Below the pieces are notes generated by a model. That model saw only the letters and a program-made list of their open reading frames with translations. It ran no database searches and had not been told where the DNA came from. 64,000 nt of DNA from Norana najaformis. Its lineage: Eukaryota; Annelida; Clitellata; Crassiclitellata; Hormogastridae. The stretch lies in assembly GCA_964023275.1 (NCBI GenBank), contig OZ029925.1:10369184-10433183 (forward strand), in the 5' to 3' direction. This document shows positions 51,301 to 60,325 of the stretch, piece by piece (the stretch's first letter is position 1; the number at the start of each line of letters is the position of its first letter). The position numbers and the translations under genes were made by a program.

Positions 51301-54300
51301 GCACCATGAATTACAGTTATTGTAATCTTAGCATAAGATATATTTGTGATAAACTGTTAGATGGTGACTTGTGGTGTGGGGTAGGGGCATTGGTGAGAAG
51401 TTTTCTAAAGGATTGCAATATAGGAGCTGTATTGTAAGTTCAAACTTTCTGTATGCTTCTTGAAGAGCGTGTAAGATTATGCAACATAATCTAAAGTTAT
51501 CACAGATTTATGTAATGGCCATTTCTGTCATCTAAGGGTTTCCCAGAGTACATGTAGCTAGTGCATAAATGTCTGAAACATTGCATTGTGTTACACTGGA
51601 TATTCATCTGTGCTGGCAATGTGCACTGGGCTGCCGTGTCAGTATTCCAATTAAAGATCATTAAACTTATTTGTCAGATGGAATGAAGCACTGGAATATG
51701 CCAAATGATTCGTCTTCATCTCCAGCCGCCACAGAGATGACTTCCTATGTTCTGCTCGCCATGCTGCATAACTCCGAGCCGGAAGTGATCGTTGAAGCCA
51801 CTCCTGTCGTACGTTGGTTGTCCACTCAGAGAAATGGCCAGGGCGGGTTTTCATCTACCCAGGTTAGTCTTAGCAAATCGTGCGACTAAGAAAAATAAGA
51901 ACACGACAAGCTTCATTCATTTGTTTACAATTCAAATACTGAATCCTTACATAGGTATTATTTTCTACCATTTATTTCATTTATGTACGGTCAAGTAAGG
52001 TAATGTGATTATAATTACTTAGGACATTTGAACCTGTTGTAATTACTATTGAACTGATGTATTCTCTTTAAATAAAACAAAAAGCATGAAATTACCATAT
52101 ATCAATGTTCCCATCTGTGTTCTGGGAATGTCTGAGAAATAGGTAAGCTCTCATATTACAAGCGAAATGTAGGGAAGGTGCTTATATGGTGTTCTGTGGC
52201 CCTTGTCCTGGGAATGGACACGGCCAGTGCATCACAGGACTTGGCGTTTACTTTCCAGTTTATGCTGGTACCAAATTATACTTCTTGGTGGCAGAGACAA
52301 AATTGAGTAAACAACGGAGTTTGGTCAACTGCCTACAACACACAATCTTTTACATACTGAGCAAGCGCGCTTCCATATAGACCACCATATCCACAATATT
52401 TGCATGAATCCACATAGTAAATGCATGATTACAAACATTACATTGCACTTAGCGTTTTGGCTTTACTAAATGCTGCCATATATTGTGTTACAGGACACGG
52501 TGCTTGCTCTGCAGGCGCTTGCACAGTTTGCTGCTCTGTTGTACAACGGCGACTTTGATGCACGAGTGATGTTAACTGGCACTGCTTGGAATTACAATGT
52601 CTCTGTCACAAATGATAATCGCCTGCTGCTACAGAAGCAAGAGGGACAGACTTTGCCTTCGACACTAAATTATGCTGTTTCAGGAACTGGATGTGTGCTT
52701 TTGCAGGTATTTACACCTTCAGATAAGTAAATATTATCTCCTGTCTTACCCATATTCTAAAATCAAAGTTTGAATGAGCAACAGTTTTTAACATTTTTTC
52801 TTACTGTAAACTGAATTCTCATTTTGCTGTTTCAATATTGAGTATTTTGGCATTGAATAATTTTTTTGGGTAGAAATGTACCAGTAGTTTTAAGAATGGA
52901 CGATAATTTTAAGACTGCTTGACATTTTAAAATTGAATAATTTTATAGGAAAATTTGTGAATATTTTAGAATTAAATTTTTTGGGTATTAAGGGAATTTT
53001 GAAGTGGATGTTGTTTTTAGGCTTCTGTAAAGTACAACATAATAACTTACCAGAAGGAACAGGAAACCACTTTCCTGTTGAGAGTTGACGTACATAGATC
53101 AAAAAACAACAACTGCAAGGAGCGAATACTGAAGATTTGTACTAGGTACAAGAATTTAAATCATAGTGCAAAACACAAAAATTAATGATCAGCCTACTTA
53201 TTTGATTATTGTCTTTGGAGTTGAATTTTGCTGTATTGCATTCTATGTTTTCGAAATGTTATCTCTGCTCCCATTTGCTATAATGCATTGTGTATTGTGC
53301 AGTGTGTACTTGTCATTATTGTATGTCCTGTAACTAGTCTCCCTGCATCGAAAAACATCTGCATGCAAGTTCAGCAAAATATCCCTTTGGGAAAATGCTC
53401 TTTTCTCTGTTGTTTCTTCCTACTTTGCTTCTGCCTTCTAAATTCTCCCCTTCTCCTGCCTCTTCGTCTCCCTGTTTTGTCCCTGTGTTTGTATCTGGCC
53501 ATACACAAAGAATTACTTGGTTCTCATATTAATCCTTTGCTGTGGCCTGTTGTAATGTGCTAAATGGACTAATGGACCATGTATGGACACTAAGTATTTT
53601 ATTAATTTATTGTTATAAATCTTTATTATTTGCAATCTTGCCACAAAATGCAAAATAGTGTAATCGCACAATTCATGTAGAGCCTTCTGCGTGGTTTTCA
53701 TGTGAAGCCTCAGAGCTTTTATGAAGTAACATTAATTTACAGACCACGGATTGAACTGGTACCTTTGTGCATTTTAACTGTGGCATCAACTTACATCAAA
53801 TTGTTTTCATTGTTTTCGAAGTTACAATGGTGTGGATAACGCATCCAACATGGCAGTGATTGCTGTCAAAATGGTTTCAGGATGGATTCCAGACAAAGAT
53901 TCCATCAAGAAGGTATTCTGTGTTTACGACCAGTTTAACATAGCAAGCGTAACTTTAGTCACTACTGCAGAAAAATAATACTGATGTTACCTGTGATCAT
54001 TACTGTGGAAGTGATACCCTTGCTCGTAAAAATCTTTTGCAGTTCTTAATGAAAATCTTTCAAATTCTTTATAAATTCTAATAGACATCAATAACGATAA
54101 CAGCAAGAATCCTTGTTAGAAACTTACGTAACAGGAATATTTTCATTATCACAACAGCATTAACAAAATCGTTACCAAAATTTTAATAAGTTGCAACAGA
54201 GAATGCATGGTGATTTTAATTTCTATCATGTATTTACATAAAATTTTCTTTGTGGTTGGTTTATAGTTCGGGCCTGTAAATGTTTTTTTATTATGGATAT

Positions 54301-57300
54301 TTTCCTTCTAATGCGGAGATACCGGTATTACAAAGTCAGACATGCAGATACCCAAAATGACACGTCCTAACATGAGCATATGACCCCTGTACTTAAATCT
54401 TTGCACTGGCTTCCTGTTCAACAAAGGATTTCTTTCAAATTTTGGCTTATAGTTTATAAAATCACAAACCTAAGATCCAGCCTCAATCTCCAGATCAGTC
54501 GTTATTCAAGTAGGTCATCTGTTTGTCTTTCTCTAGATAGATAGATAGATAGATTCCACCATGGGTTCAACGCCCGTAGGTGCCGGTACTGATCTCCGGT
54601 TTCAATGCCATCAGTCCTTAGGTGGCCACTAGTGACCATACATCGGCGGTAGATGGCAAGTCTTACCCGCCGAACCCAAGGTTATCTACGCAGTGAAACT
54701 GCTACTCATTTTACTACTGCCCTCTGGCGAGTAGCGGCTGAGTCGACCTTTATGGGGCAAGCGGGTCATCTGTTTGTCTTTCTCTGGTTGTGCCCAAAAC
54801 TAGAACTGTTCTTGGTGAACGAGCATTTTCGTTTGGTGGTTCTAAATTTTAGAAACGGATGCTCTTGCTGCATATGTTCGTTCTGCTCAGTCTATTGTGT
54901 CATTTCAGTCTCAACTTTTGACTTACCTTTTCGGTTGGTTTGTCCGCCGTAGGTTTGCTTTCTTTTTTTATCAGACTGACTTTCTAGATATTGACCTGAC
55001 TGCGGTTTGATTTGGTGCACCATCGGGTGATTCTTTGTGGATTAGACACAGGTGGTATAGAGATTACTAATTACAGTTACAATGCATTTTTCGTATCTTG
55101 TCAATCAACTACTAACATTTCTACTTAGACACTAGATATTTTCATATTTTCATTAAAAAAATAGTAAAAGTAATAATGCATGTTTTAATCTGCATGTAAG
55201 TTTAAATGTTACAACTCGATATCCATTATTGGCCTACATTTATTTATTTATTTATTATTATTATTATTATTACTTTTATTACCAACTTGCCTATTTATTG
55301 TGTGCTGTCACATCCTTTAAGTAAGCAAGCAAGGGTACATCAGTACAGCTGATGACAAAGGAATAAATAGTACTGGATTTGCACAAATCTATGTAAGAAG
55401 TTTATATGTTTCAGCTAACAAATTTTGTTGGTTTGAGGCTGAAAAGATTCGAAATTGACAAGAGCATTGTGCATCTGTACTTTGAAGAGGTGAGTATAAC
55501 TCATCATGTTTCATTCTTAGACGTAGTATAGGCCTATGTAGCATGTTTTGATTTCTTCCTTTAGCTTAACCATCTTTATGTCTATATTGTTGAATTAAAT
55601 ATGTATAAGTAAAGATTTAGGACACACGTGCCGATAATGCAACCGGTGCTGCGCTGAGTGGCAATGTTTATCAATAAGCGAATCATCTTTATTTATAAAC
55701 ACCCAAATCTGACAATAAAATGGCTTGACAGCTGAGGAATCAGGTGCAGCTCTTATGCAAAAAGAAAGTATTAGGAGATACAGCTACCAAATATTTATTT
55801 ATTTATTGGGTGATTACAGTGTTTAGTGGCAAATGTTTTAGAAAATCAATTCAGAATAATGCCTGATGATTTAATTCTTATGGAAGTGATACGTCGACTC
55901 CTGTTGGTAATATGTCTCCAACATTTTTTGTAGCTTGGCAAAGCTGAGAAATGCTTTTCATTTCTTGTGCACCAAAACATTATAGTTACTAAGACGAAAC
56001 CAGCTCTCGTCCACGTCTACGATTACTACAAACCAAGTCAGTATGAACAGCAAAAGTCTACACTAATCTCTGTTGACTAATATAACACTCGTATTTGAGA
56101 GGCTTTAAAAGGCACTAAGCAAACGTCAAATTACATCACCATTGTGATGGTGGACAAAGGATTGAGGGATGCTGGAGTTGATTCTGTTAGGGCATAACTA
56201 ACACATGTGACGCGGTAGCTATTGGTGTTGAGCGTTTGCCCTGTAATGCGGAGTATCTGGCTTCGAGTCTTCCCTGAGATGTTATCGTGTATGGACGTTG
56301 AGCAAGTGCTCGAAACTCAATTGCACAGTGTCCACGAATTGATGCTTTTGCGTTAGGTAGTGGTGCTTAACAATATGTTTGACTTGTTGCTGTTGGGTAA
56401 GTGGGTTGTCAAAAGCATCCTACAAGTATGTGTTTTCTTACAATTTGTTACTTGTTTTCTTATTAATTATAATGAAAATTTTCCGCATTTAAGAGTGTTC
56501 AAGTCTGCCTTTTTCTGCTTTTTGAGCACTTCGCTCAAATATCCCTACTAGAGGGACTGGAATCACTCGCATTCTTGCTTTCGTCAGCTGTAGGGTTGAA
56601 TTCTTCAATGCTAATTTAAGCCAAAACCAACTGACACGACTTTGTAGGTGCTGCACTGATTCTGCTGTTGTGATCCTTAGCCAAGGTTGACTAGCGAGCA
56701 TGGTACACTCAAACGTCAGTGGATGTCGAGGATAACCATCTTTTATTAAGTGCCTCATTCAGCTGTTGTTGTATATCAGTTGTATATTTATTTCCCAAAT
56801 TCTGTGATTAGGTTTGTCTGCTTATGATGATTACTCCATCGCAACTACATGTGGAACAAAGCAAGAGATTAAGGAAGCAGGAAATGATCCTTTAGGATCG
56901 AAAAACATCACCCAAAAGAGATTACCAAAAGTAAGATTTCCAAGAATAACAAACACAGCTGACTGAATTTTTGTCTGTTGTATAAGAGTTGAAAGAACGT
57001 GAGATTAAGTAGTACACTAAAATTCATAATGTTATACTGACTTAATGAAAATTTGTAACGTTTATGCATGTATGTGTGTATGCAAGAGATTTTCAATTCA
57101 TTATTCTTTGCCATTACATGTACATTGATAATAAAATGAAGGATGTTAACTGATAAGTGGACAGTTCAGTCATTTATGCTATATTTAACAAAGCGTTTTA
57201 CTGAAAAATGGCATGAACTGCCTTGCTTTTTTAGAAGCCTTCACACACAAAATGTCCAACCTGTACCTGGCACAACTTGACTGAAGTAAAAGGAAAATTC

Positions 57301-58765
57301 TGCAGCACACCTCACGGTCAGTAGATAACACCGAGAAAAATGGTGAGAGGATTTGTGATAAAACTTCCTACAAAAAGTGTTGTTTTTCAATATTTCCTAT
57401 AATAGGTTTAATGGAGAGATTATTTTAAAAACATTACTACAGTTTTATCTCTTTTATGTGGAAAGCTGTGATGATTGAGTGGTAACATAGCAAAAGGAAC
57501 TCAGTTATTGACTTCATGAGTGTTAAGTAATGTAGGTGGCTTAATGTCCAATAAGGGTTAAAATCTAAAGATATCCTGGAACATTGGGTGATCAAGTTAT
57601 TGAGTACAGTAAGGTTGATCTGTTGACTGCAGTAATACCTTTAAGACGTTTGAATGTATTTACAGCATATGAAGCGGTGGTTGTCAATCGAACAACGTTG
57701 AATGTGCTGAAAGAGATGCATTCCAATGTCGAAATTAACAAGAACGTCAGATACAGTTTGGCACCCAAATGTGCCAATAAATGTGCTGTGCTTAAAAGAG
57801 GTACGTGAAAACCTGAGTTTATGTGTCAATTTTTAAAATATATGTATGATGGATGTTTATTCGTATTCGTACAGCGCCGTTAAAGAACCTCTCAAAGGTG
57901 CTGAACGTTGCAGTGACTTAGTGTTCTCATTGCCTACAGGATGTTACAATTCGATAAGAATGTCTAGTTCATCATCATTACTCGTGTCCTTGTATAGTCA
58001 TCCCATGAATGAGAAATGTACTTACGGTAGTGGTTATTTTTTGTATTAACCTTAATGAATTAATGTAGGTGTATCTATACCCCCTTTAGTATTCCATGAT
58101 CTGCTAGCGTTGTGCTGTCAGTTCCATATGATGTTGGTCGTTAGCCAACGAGGAAATGCCGTCTGCTTTTCCAGAACCTTACCTTTATGCTCAAGCTCTC
58201 GAGATGGCGCTATAGGCAGGGCTTTTATTGCATGCTCAGGCACTGCTATTAGTTGATTATGCTCCTGTATAGCAGGGTAAATATAAAAATATAGCAACAA
58301 AATTTTTTAAAAGTATTAAAAAATAATTTTTAAAAATAAATAAATAATAGGGAGACGTCATTTCTTTTCCAATACCTTTAACTTTTCCATGGCCATATGG
58401 TACTTCAATGCGACTGCCTTTCAAGGTACCTTCACAGAGAGGAGTACTAGCAGACTGGCCAACCAAATCAATGTTCCAGAAACTTTTTTCCTAGTCCTGG
58501 AGGGATCCTGTGTACCTTGGGTAGAGAAAATAACTGTTATAAACATAATTACTGAACCTTATAGCCTCAATTTATAGCTGCACAAACTGTTCTAGTCCTG
58601 ATTTTTTAACTTGACACAGGTGCACAAGTGGTGTTCATGCTGCCAAAGCCAATCAGCATGAGAAAGCAACCTGTGTCACTTAAGTTAAAGACCAACGTTG
58701 CAGTTGTAGAAAGATCCAAAATCGGTTTGATAGCTGCAACACAGAATATGACCATCTGTCCATAG
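24253..58765 (+). CDS. Gene 2: complete A2M-type thioester protein with C-terminal NTR domain (38 exons, 1672 aa)
   Basis: Complete paralog of gene 1. The 38 exons sum to 5019 nt, and all donor and acceptor phases match. Domain order with approximate residues: signal peptide 1-25; MG1 28-135; MG2 135-229; MG3 229-368; MG4 369-504; MG5 505-580; MG6 581-790 with a basic loop (RSKR 687-690) and the bait (about 730-785); MG7 and CUB 802-1003; thioester domain from about 1003 to 1300 (GCGEQNM 1022-1028, His1137); second CUB part to 1358; MG8 1359-1490; linker; NTR 1530-1672. Length exceeds human A2M (about 1474) by about the NTR domain plus linker. No anaphylatoxin cysteines are present. It is likely secreted. 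Exon coordinates are given in the block entries. Confidence 0.96.
24336..26236 (+). other. Gene 2 intron 1
   Basis: A 1.9-kb first intron. Several short ORFs occur on both strands but none shows a recognisable domain or splice-consistent exon. No repeat I can classify. First introns often carry enhancers, but nothing specific is visible. Confidence 0.5.
26237..31578 (+). CDS. Gene 2 exons 2-6: MG1 and MG2
   Basis: Exons: 26237-26400, 29087-29281, 29938-29993, 30639-30711, 31465-31578. Exon 2 ([19 protein letters not shown]) is the start of MG1. Exon 3 ends in the family hallmark [14 protein letters not shown] and is followed by GCAAGT at 29282, a GC-AG donor: the GC junction gives [13 protein letters not shown], whereas the nearby GT site would break the conserved strand. 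Exon 5 ([14 protein letters not shown]) and exon 6 ([18 protein letters not shown]) correspond to A2M IQDPKGNRIAQW and the MG2 end. The exon 5 donor (GTGGGC) is weak. Confidence 0.93.
27612..27968 (-). CDS. Possible exon or retro-copy fragment, antisense in gene 2 intron 2
   Basis: A 118-codon open frame on the - strand inside intron 2 with protein-like composition, including [20 protein letters not shown], which weakly recalls an ankyrin-type helix pair, and [18 protein letters not shown]. In the frame, GTGCAG precedes GTGACCAACAGG, so it could be an exon starting near codon 17, or part of an intronless retro-copy. I do not recognise the gene and see no partner exons. It may be chance. Confidence 0.3.
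   Translation of the reverse strand: MVLYVIKTMYSYHCMCAGDQQDPTGCGKKLLTWLAENGNTEIVDALCGCTNYQTSNKEEDHQGNLDLLVLKLEQNDLHVTIYKSEFRQLGHDSSGTVVFKGRLRQPYPGPQKVCKQWC
28210..28345 (+). repeat. Degenerate short tandem repeat in intron 2
   Basis: About four imperfect units of roughly 36 bp, each with AATTACT(A/C)GCT(T/C)A and a following CCCC/CAAG-type segment, in the intron 2 sequence upstream of exon 3. Confidence 0.55.
30047..30457 (-). mobile_element. Non-autonomous mariner/Tc1-type element with perfect terminal inverted repeats
   Basis: A 411-bp element in intron 4 of gene 2. The first 27 bp (CACTGTGTCCGGAAAAATTC then CAAGGCT) are exactly the reverse complement of the last 27 bp, and TA dinucleotides flank both ends, as expected for Tc1/mariner target duplication. 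The - strand retains the end of a transposase-like frame ([20 protein letters not shown], then [12 protein letters not shown] and a stop), resembling C-termini of mariner-group transposases. The catalytic domain is deleted, so it can only move if a full-length relative supplies enzyme. The perfect inverted repeats suggest recent activity. Confidence 0.88.
30458..30598 (+). repeat. (CATA)n-type microsatellite
   Basis: About 140 bp of imperfect CATA/TACA units directly beside the mariner-type element. ORFs rich in His-Thr-Tyr or Met-Tyr-Cys across it are artefacts. Confidence 0.9.
31690..31885 (+). repeat. Degenerate minisatellite in intron 6
   Basis: Four to five imperfect units of about 40 bp on the theme TTAGAGTACACCTCTGTCTT followed by GCTTTTGTT. 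They lie just after exon 6 of gene 2. Confidence 0.6.
31929..31980 (+). repeat. Dispersed repeat end with (ACTT)n-type tail, copy 3
   Basis: Diverged copy of the same end motif (GAACATATGGCATG, TTAACAAATGCATTACC, then TTACTTAC) in intron 6 of gene 2. Confidence 0.5.
32942..37483 (+). CDS. Gene 2 exons 7-12: MG3 and MG4
   Basis: Exons: 32942-33026, 33967-34069, 35353-35464, 35826-35944, 36308-36508, 37277-37483. Exon 7 starts VLPKFEVAI, the invariant A2M MG3 opening. Exon 8 ([11 protein letters not shown]) matches YTYGKPVPGHV. Exon 10 ends [11 protein letters not shown] and exon 11 continues [14 protein letters not shown], the MG3/MG4 border. Exon 12 contains [16 protein letters not shown], matching the A2M MG4 end and MG5 start. 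These exons have no copy in the window from gene 1. All phases agree (2, 0, 1, 0, 0, 0 at successive donors). Confidence 0.93.
37896..37945 (+). repeat. Dispersed repeat end with (ACTT)n-type tail, copy 4
   Basis: Copy in intron 12 of gene 2. The preceding 160 bases also match 1-170 of the window (both run from AGTCCTCTGTG through GTTTATATGA), so this is the paralogous intron of gene 1. Confidence 0.6.
38300..42568 (+). CDS. Gene 2 exons 13-17: MG5 and first half of MG6
   Basis: Exons: 38300-38372, 38695-38849, 40705-40857, 41501-41606, 42438-42568. Same structure as 526-4617 of gene 1. Exon 14 ends CAG before GCAAGT at 38850, the GC-AG donor shared with gene 1. Exon 17 encodes [10 protein letters not shown], then [20 protein letters not shown]; the RSKR is residues 687-690. 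In complement C3 the basic beta/alpha processing site lies after the DAGL...C segment. Here the basic site lies before it, in a different MG6 loop, so it is not the same site. The exon 17 donor (GTGGGG) is weaker than gene 1's GTGAGG. Confidence 0.92.
38905..40420 (-). mobile_element. Probable piggyBac-like DNA transposon relic
   Basis: About 1.5 kb present in intron 14 of gene 2 and absent from gene 1. The right end is followed by TTAA (40421-40424), and reading inward on the - strand it starts CCCATTTGTGCCTAGCGTCC with a GTCCCAT...ATGGGAC palindrome, a style seen at piggyBac termini. Near the other end the - strand reads [14 protein letters not shown], then [13 protein letters not shown], resembling the Cys-rich C-terminus of piggyBac transposases. 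No left terminal repeat or TTAA is visible, and the frame is broken. A second GTGCCTAGCGTTCC word lies inside near 40053. Confidence 0.5.
43698..44418 (+). CDS. Gene 2 exons 18-19: bait region
   Basis: Exons: 43698-43779 and 44226-44418. Exon 18 matches gene 1 up to PCSRP, then differs (FDFYHKYG). Exon 19 encodes [20 protein letters not shown], an acidic EEDIKPE and a basic KPKRKQT, then [20 protein letters not shown] identical to gene 1. The divergent stretch sits exactly where A2M-family baits sit, between the Cys after MG6 and FPESWLW. The sharp boundary between unlike and identical sequence within one exon supports fast change of the bait alone. Donor 43780 (GTGAAG) is the only one giving the required phase 1. 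Confidence 0.85.
43930..44147 (-). mobile_element. tRNA-derived SINE (family S1, copy 1) in gene 2 intron 18
   Basis: On the - strand it begins GTCTAGTGATTAGTGTGCTG (A box) and continues to GGTCGGGGTTCAAATAAC (B box), followed by a body that shares GACTAGTCCTCACCCTTGCC-type sequence (+ strand) with the SINE at 47143-47424. It is absent from gene 1. No clear target duplication was found. Confidence 0.7.
44787..48072 (+). CDS. Gene 2 exons 20-24: MG7 and first part of CUB
   Basis: Exons: 44787-45015, 45777-45923, 46448-46546, 46987-47038, 47998-48072. Lengths are identical to the gene 1 exons (229, 147, 99, 52, 75 nt). Hallmarks are [45 protein letters not shown] and [18 protein letters not shown]. 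Substitutions between copies are few and in frame. Intron 23 is about 725 bp longer than in gene 1 because of inserted repeats. Confidence 0.94.
47143..47424 (-). mobile_element. tRNA-derived SINE (family S1, copy 2) in gene 2 intron 23
   Basis: On the - strand the head reads CGCAGTAGTCTAGGGGTTAG, then AATGCTGTCC (A box) and GAGGTCGAGAATTCAAATTT (B box). It is flanked by a 10-bp direct repeat, TGTAGAATGA, at 47133-47142 and 47425-47434, consistent with target duplication. Its body resembles the SINE at 43930-44147. The gene 1 intron lacks it. Confidence 0.75.
48428..48585 (+). repeat. Minisatellite in intron 24 of gene 2
   Basis: About five imperfect units on the theme ACACTTATCAGG...CTCTGAAAGGTACT; counterpart of 10505-10600 in gene 1, with more units. 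Confidence 0.6.
48925..52706 (+). CDS. Gene 2 exons 25-30: thioester domain and second CUB part
   Basis: Exons: 48925-49101, 49397-49605, 50019-50135, 50937-51102, 51678-51862, 52494-52706. The thioester motif GCGEQNM is encoded at 48981-49001 (Cys1023, Gln1026). Exon 27 begins [13 protein letters not shown]; His1137 lies 114 residues after the thioester Cys, close to the 116-residue spacing in human C3, and the flanking residues resemble CD109 and insect TEPs. This favours transfer of the thioester to hydroxyl groups, whereas human A2M has Asn here. Exon 26 ends CAG before GCAAGT at 49606 (GC-AG intron, as in gene 1). Exons 29-30 read [19 protein letters not shown]. Confidence 0.96.
53021..56930 (+). 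CDS. Gene 2 exons 31-35: MG8 (receptor-binding domain) and linker
   Basis: Exons: 53021-53145, 53822-53912, 55415-55489, 55934-56036, 56812-56930. Exon 32 encodes [19 protein letters not shown]. Exon 34 ends [12 protein letters not shown]. Exon 35 ([15 protein letters not shown]...NITQKRLPK) ends at GTAAGA in phase 0. Unlike gene 1, its frame does not extend past this donor, which fixes the exon end in both copies. Intron 32 is about 1.1 kb longer than in gene 1 because of the LINE and nested SINE-like element. Confidence 0.92.
54382..54960 (+). mobile_element. LINE reverse-transcriptase 3' relic in gene 2 intron 32
   Basis: Broken frames on the + strand read [20 protein letters not shown], then, beyond an inserted element, [19 protein letters not shown] and [19 protein letters not shown]. 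These are conserved C-terminal blocks of non-LTR retrotransposon ORFs ([17 protein letters not shown]+S.LKT.LF). Stop codons and frameshifts show it is dead. It is absent from the equivalent gene 1 intron (15942-16335). A SINE-like element splits it at 54535-54763. Confidence 0.85.
54535..54763 (-). mobile_element. SINE-like element nested in the LINE relic, with 22-bp target duplication
   Basis: A 229-bp insertion bounded by a perfect 22-bp direct repeat, GGTCATCTGTTTGTCTTTCT then CT, at 54513-54534 and 54764-54785. A (AGAT)n run sits at the left end, so the element is read on the - strand with an (ATCT)n tail at its 3' end. Removing the insert and one repeat rejoins the LINE frame. Length, tail and long target duplication fit a SINE moved by LINE machinery. 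The head is not clearly tRNA-like, so the SINE class is uncertain. Confidence 0.85.
56195..56290 (+). repeat. tRNA-derived SINE head, copy in gene 2 intron 34
   Basis: Counterpart of 16955-17055: CGGTAGCTATTGGTGTTGAG, then CGTTTGCCCTGTAATGCG and the B-box-like GGCTTCGAGTCTTCC. Shared position shows insertion before the gene duplication. Confidence 0.6.
57235..58765 (+). CDS. Gene 2 exons 36-38: C-terminal netrin-like (NTR/C345C) domain
   Basis: Exons: 57235-57316, 57597-57800, 58620-58765 (stop TAG at 58763-58765). The 82-nt first exon supplies [19 protein letters not shown] and joins in phase 1 to [19 protein letters not shown]. Cysteines are at about 1536, 1539, 1552, 1615, 1619 and 1671, the NTR six-Cys layout. 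Exon lengths equal those of gene 1 (82, 204, 146 nt). The exon 37 acceptor (after GTGATCAAG) lacks a good pyrimidine tract but is required by phase, and its position is conserved in both paralogs. Confidence 0.87.
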
Positions 58766-59100
58766 AGGCCACTCGCACCTGGACGAATCTGATGATGAGG
58801 TGGTCTGCTGAACATATGTAACTTTGTGTAACTTGTGTACATTTCTACTTTCACTGATACATGTATTTGATATTGTTTGAGTAAGAGGATGTAACAGAAT
58901 TCACTGAACTGAAAGATGGAATGAATACAAATGGCTAAGTCTCATACGGTAGTCAAAGTAATTCTGTGTTTTTATTTTAATTAATTTTACAAGCAGTTGG
59001 AAAACTTTATTTTTCTATGAACATTTGCTTTTCTGTATAAATTGAGACCACTTCGGAGGGGGCAAGTTGTGTAAAAATAAATTGTAATCATTTCATTACA
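58766..59100 (+). other. Gene 2 3' UTR
   Basis: Close match to the sequence after the gene 1 stop, apart from a small insertion near 58790. A polyadenylation signal AATAAA lies at 59076-59081, after the similarity to gene 1 ends. Confidence 0.6.
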
Positions 59101-60325
59101 ACAAAATTTCTGCCTATAAAACGTTTGATATCAATGAGCTATTGGTGGCTTTATCGCCAAAACTAAACTGATATAGCCTAGTCTATTCCATTTTTATGCT
59201 TAAGTTCTCACAATCAACAAATCTTGGTTGCTCTCCCCATGTTATGTCATGTAGGAGTATGCCATGCGGGGTGGAAATTTTAGCCCAGGCTTGACTGGCA
59301 TCAGAGAACTGGAACGCACACTTAAGCCGGCAGCAAATGTGATTGCCTTGAACCAGTTGACAAAGCCAAGGAATGTCGTACTGTACTAGTTTCGGGTGTA
59401 AAGTAAGGTGCAACATTCACAAGTGAGGGGGAACTGACGTATACGTAATCTTGAGTGAAATATATAAGCAAGGAGGCAACAGTTTGGCTGAACCAAATGC
59501 AATATATTCTAAATCATGATATATTTTAATTGGACACCGATAAGAAGCTAATGGAATTCTGGCAGTTACAGAGGTGGCAAGTTGAAATATGGAGGTTTAG
59601 TTGGCCAGGGCGTTCCGAACCATTTGTAATTTGTGCAAATACATCTTTCTAACAGCAGAAATAAAAACAATTGTGGCATTAGCTATTGGGTAATCATAAT
59701 ATTTAATATCAAACCCTATTCCCTAAACTCACCATTATTCAGTTAAGCACTCTGATTGCTTCTCCACGAGTCTCCCAAGAATTAGAACTGTTCATGGTTA
59801 ACAAGATATTTCAGTTGCTGGGACAAGGCTGTAGAAGTCTATCTCCAAAATATCCATTCAACTCGTTCCTTAAATTTCTCTTTGACCAGAATGCTTAGCT
59901 TCTAGTTTGGATGTAACATGATGCAAGCTATTTTCCAGTGAGATGATAATTTGCTATTTGACTGTGAAAACATGCTTACATCTCAGTAAAAAAGGTTCTA
60001 ATAGTCATTTGCTTCTGTATTATAAAATATTGTACCTTGGTTTAAAGTTATACATATATTATGCTTTATAATAAAATTGTATTTCTTAGTTTACATTTAT
60101 ATAATTATGGTATATATATATATATATATATATAGCCAAGAAAATTCCAGTGTCATAGAACTGATCTAACCACCTAGTTGATAGTTTCTGGTGATCATTA
60201 TGCATTTAAGTGTTGTATGCTTAGATTGGATTTGCTTAATTTTTATTTGGAACTTGTTTGTCTTGATCCATGTTTTTTCGCATTAATCAGCATTAGTGAA
60301 GTTACTGTGATTGGATGTTTCCCCT
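59101..60325 (+). other. Convergent intergenic region
   Basis: Lies between the end of gene 2 (+) and the end of the - strand gene. AT-rich, with a (TA)n run at 60112-60134. No coding exon was recognised. On the - strand, AATAAA occurs right at the neighbouring gene's stop and again near 60239-60250, either of which could end that transcript. Confidence 0.5.

Noticed and set aside
24253..58765. Complement C3/C4/C5 ortholog
   Set aside because: No anaphylatoxin cysteines, and MG7 and MG8 sequences follow A2M rather than C3; only the NTR tail and the His recall complement.
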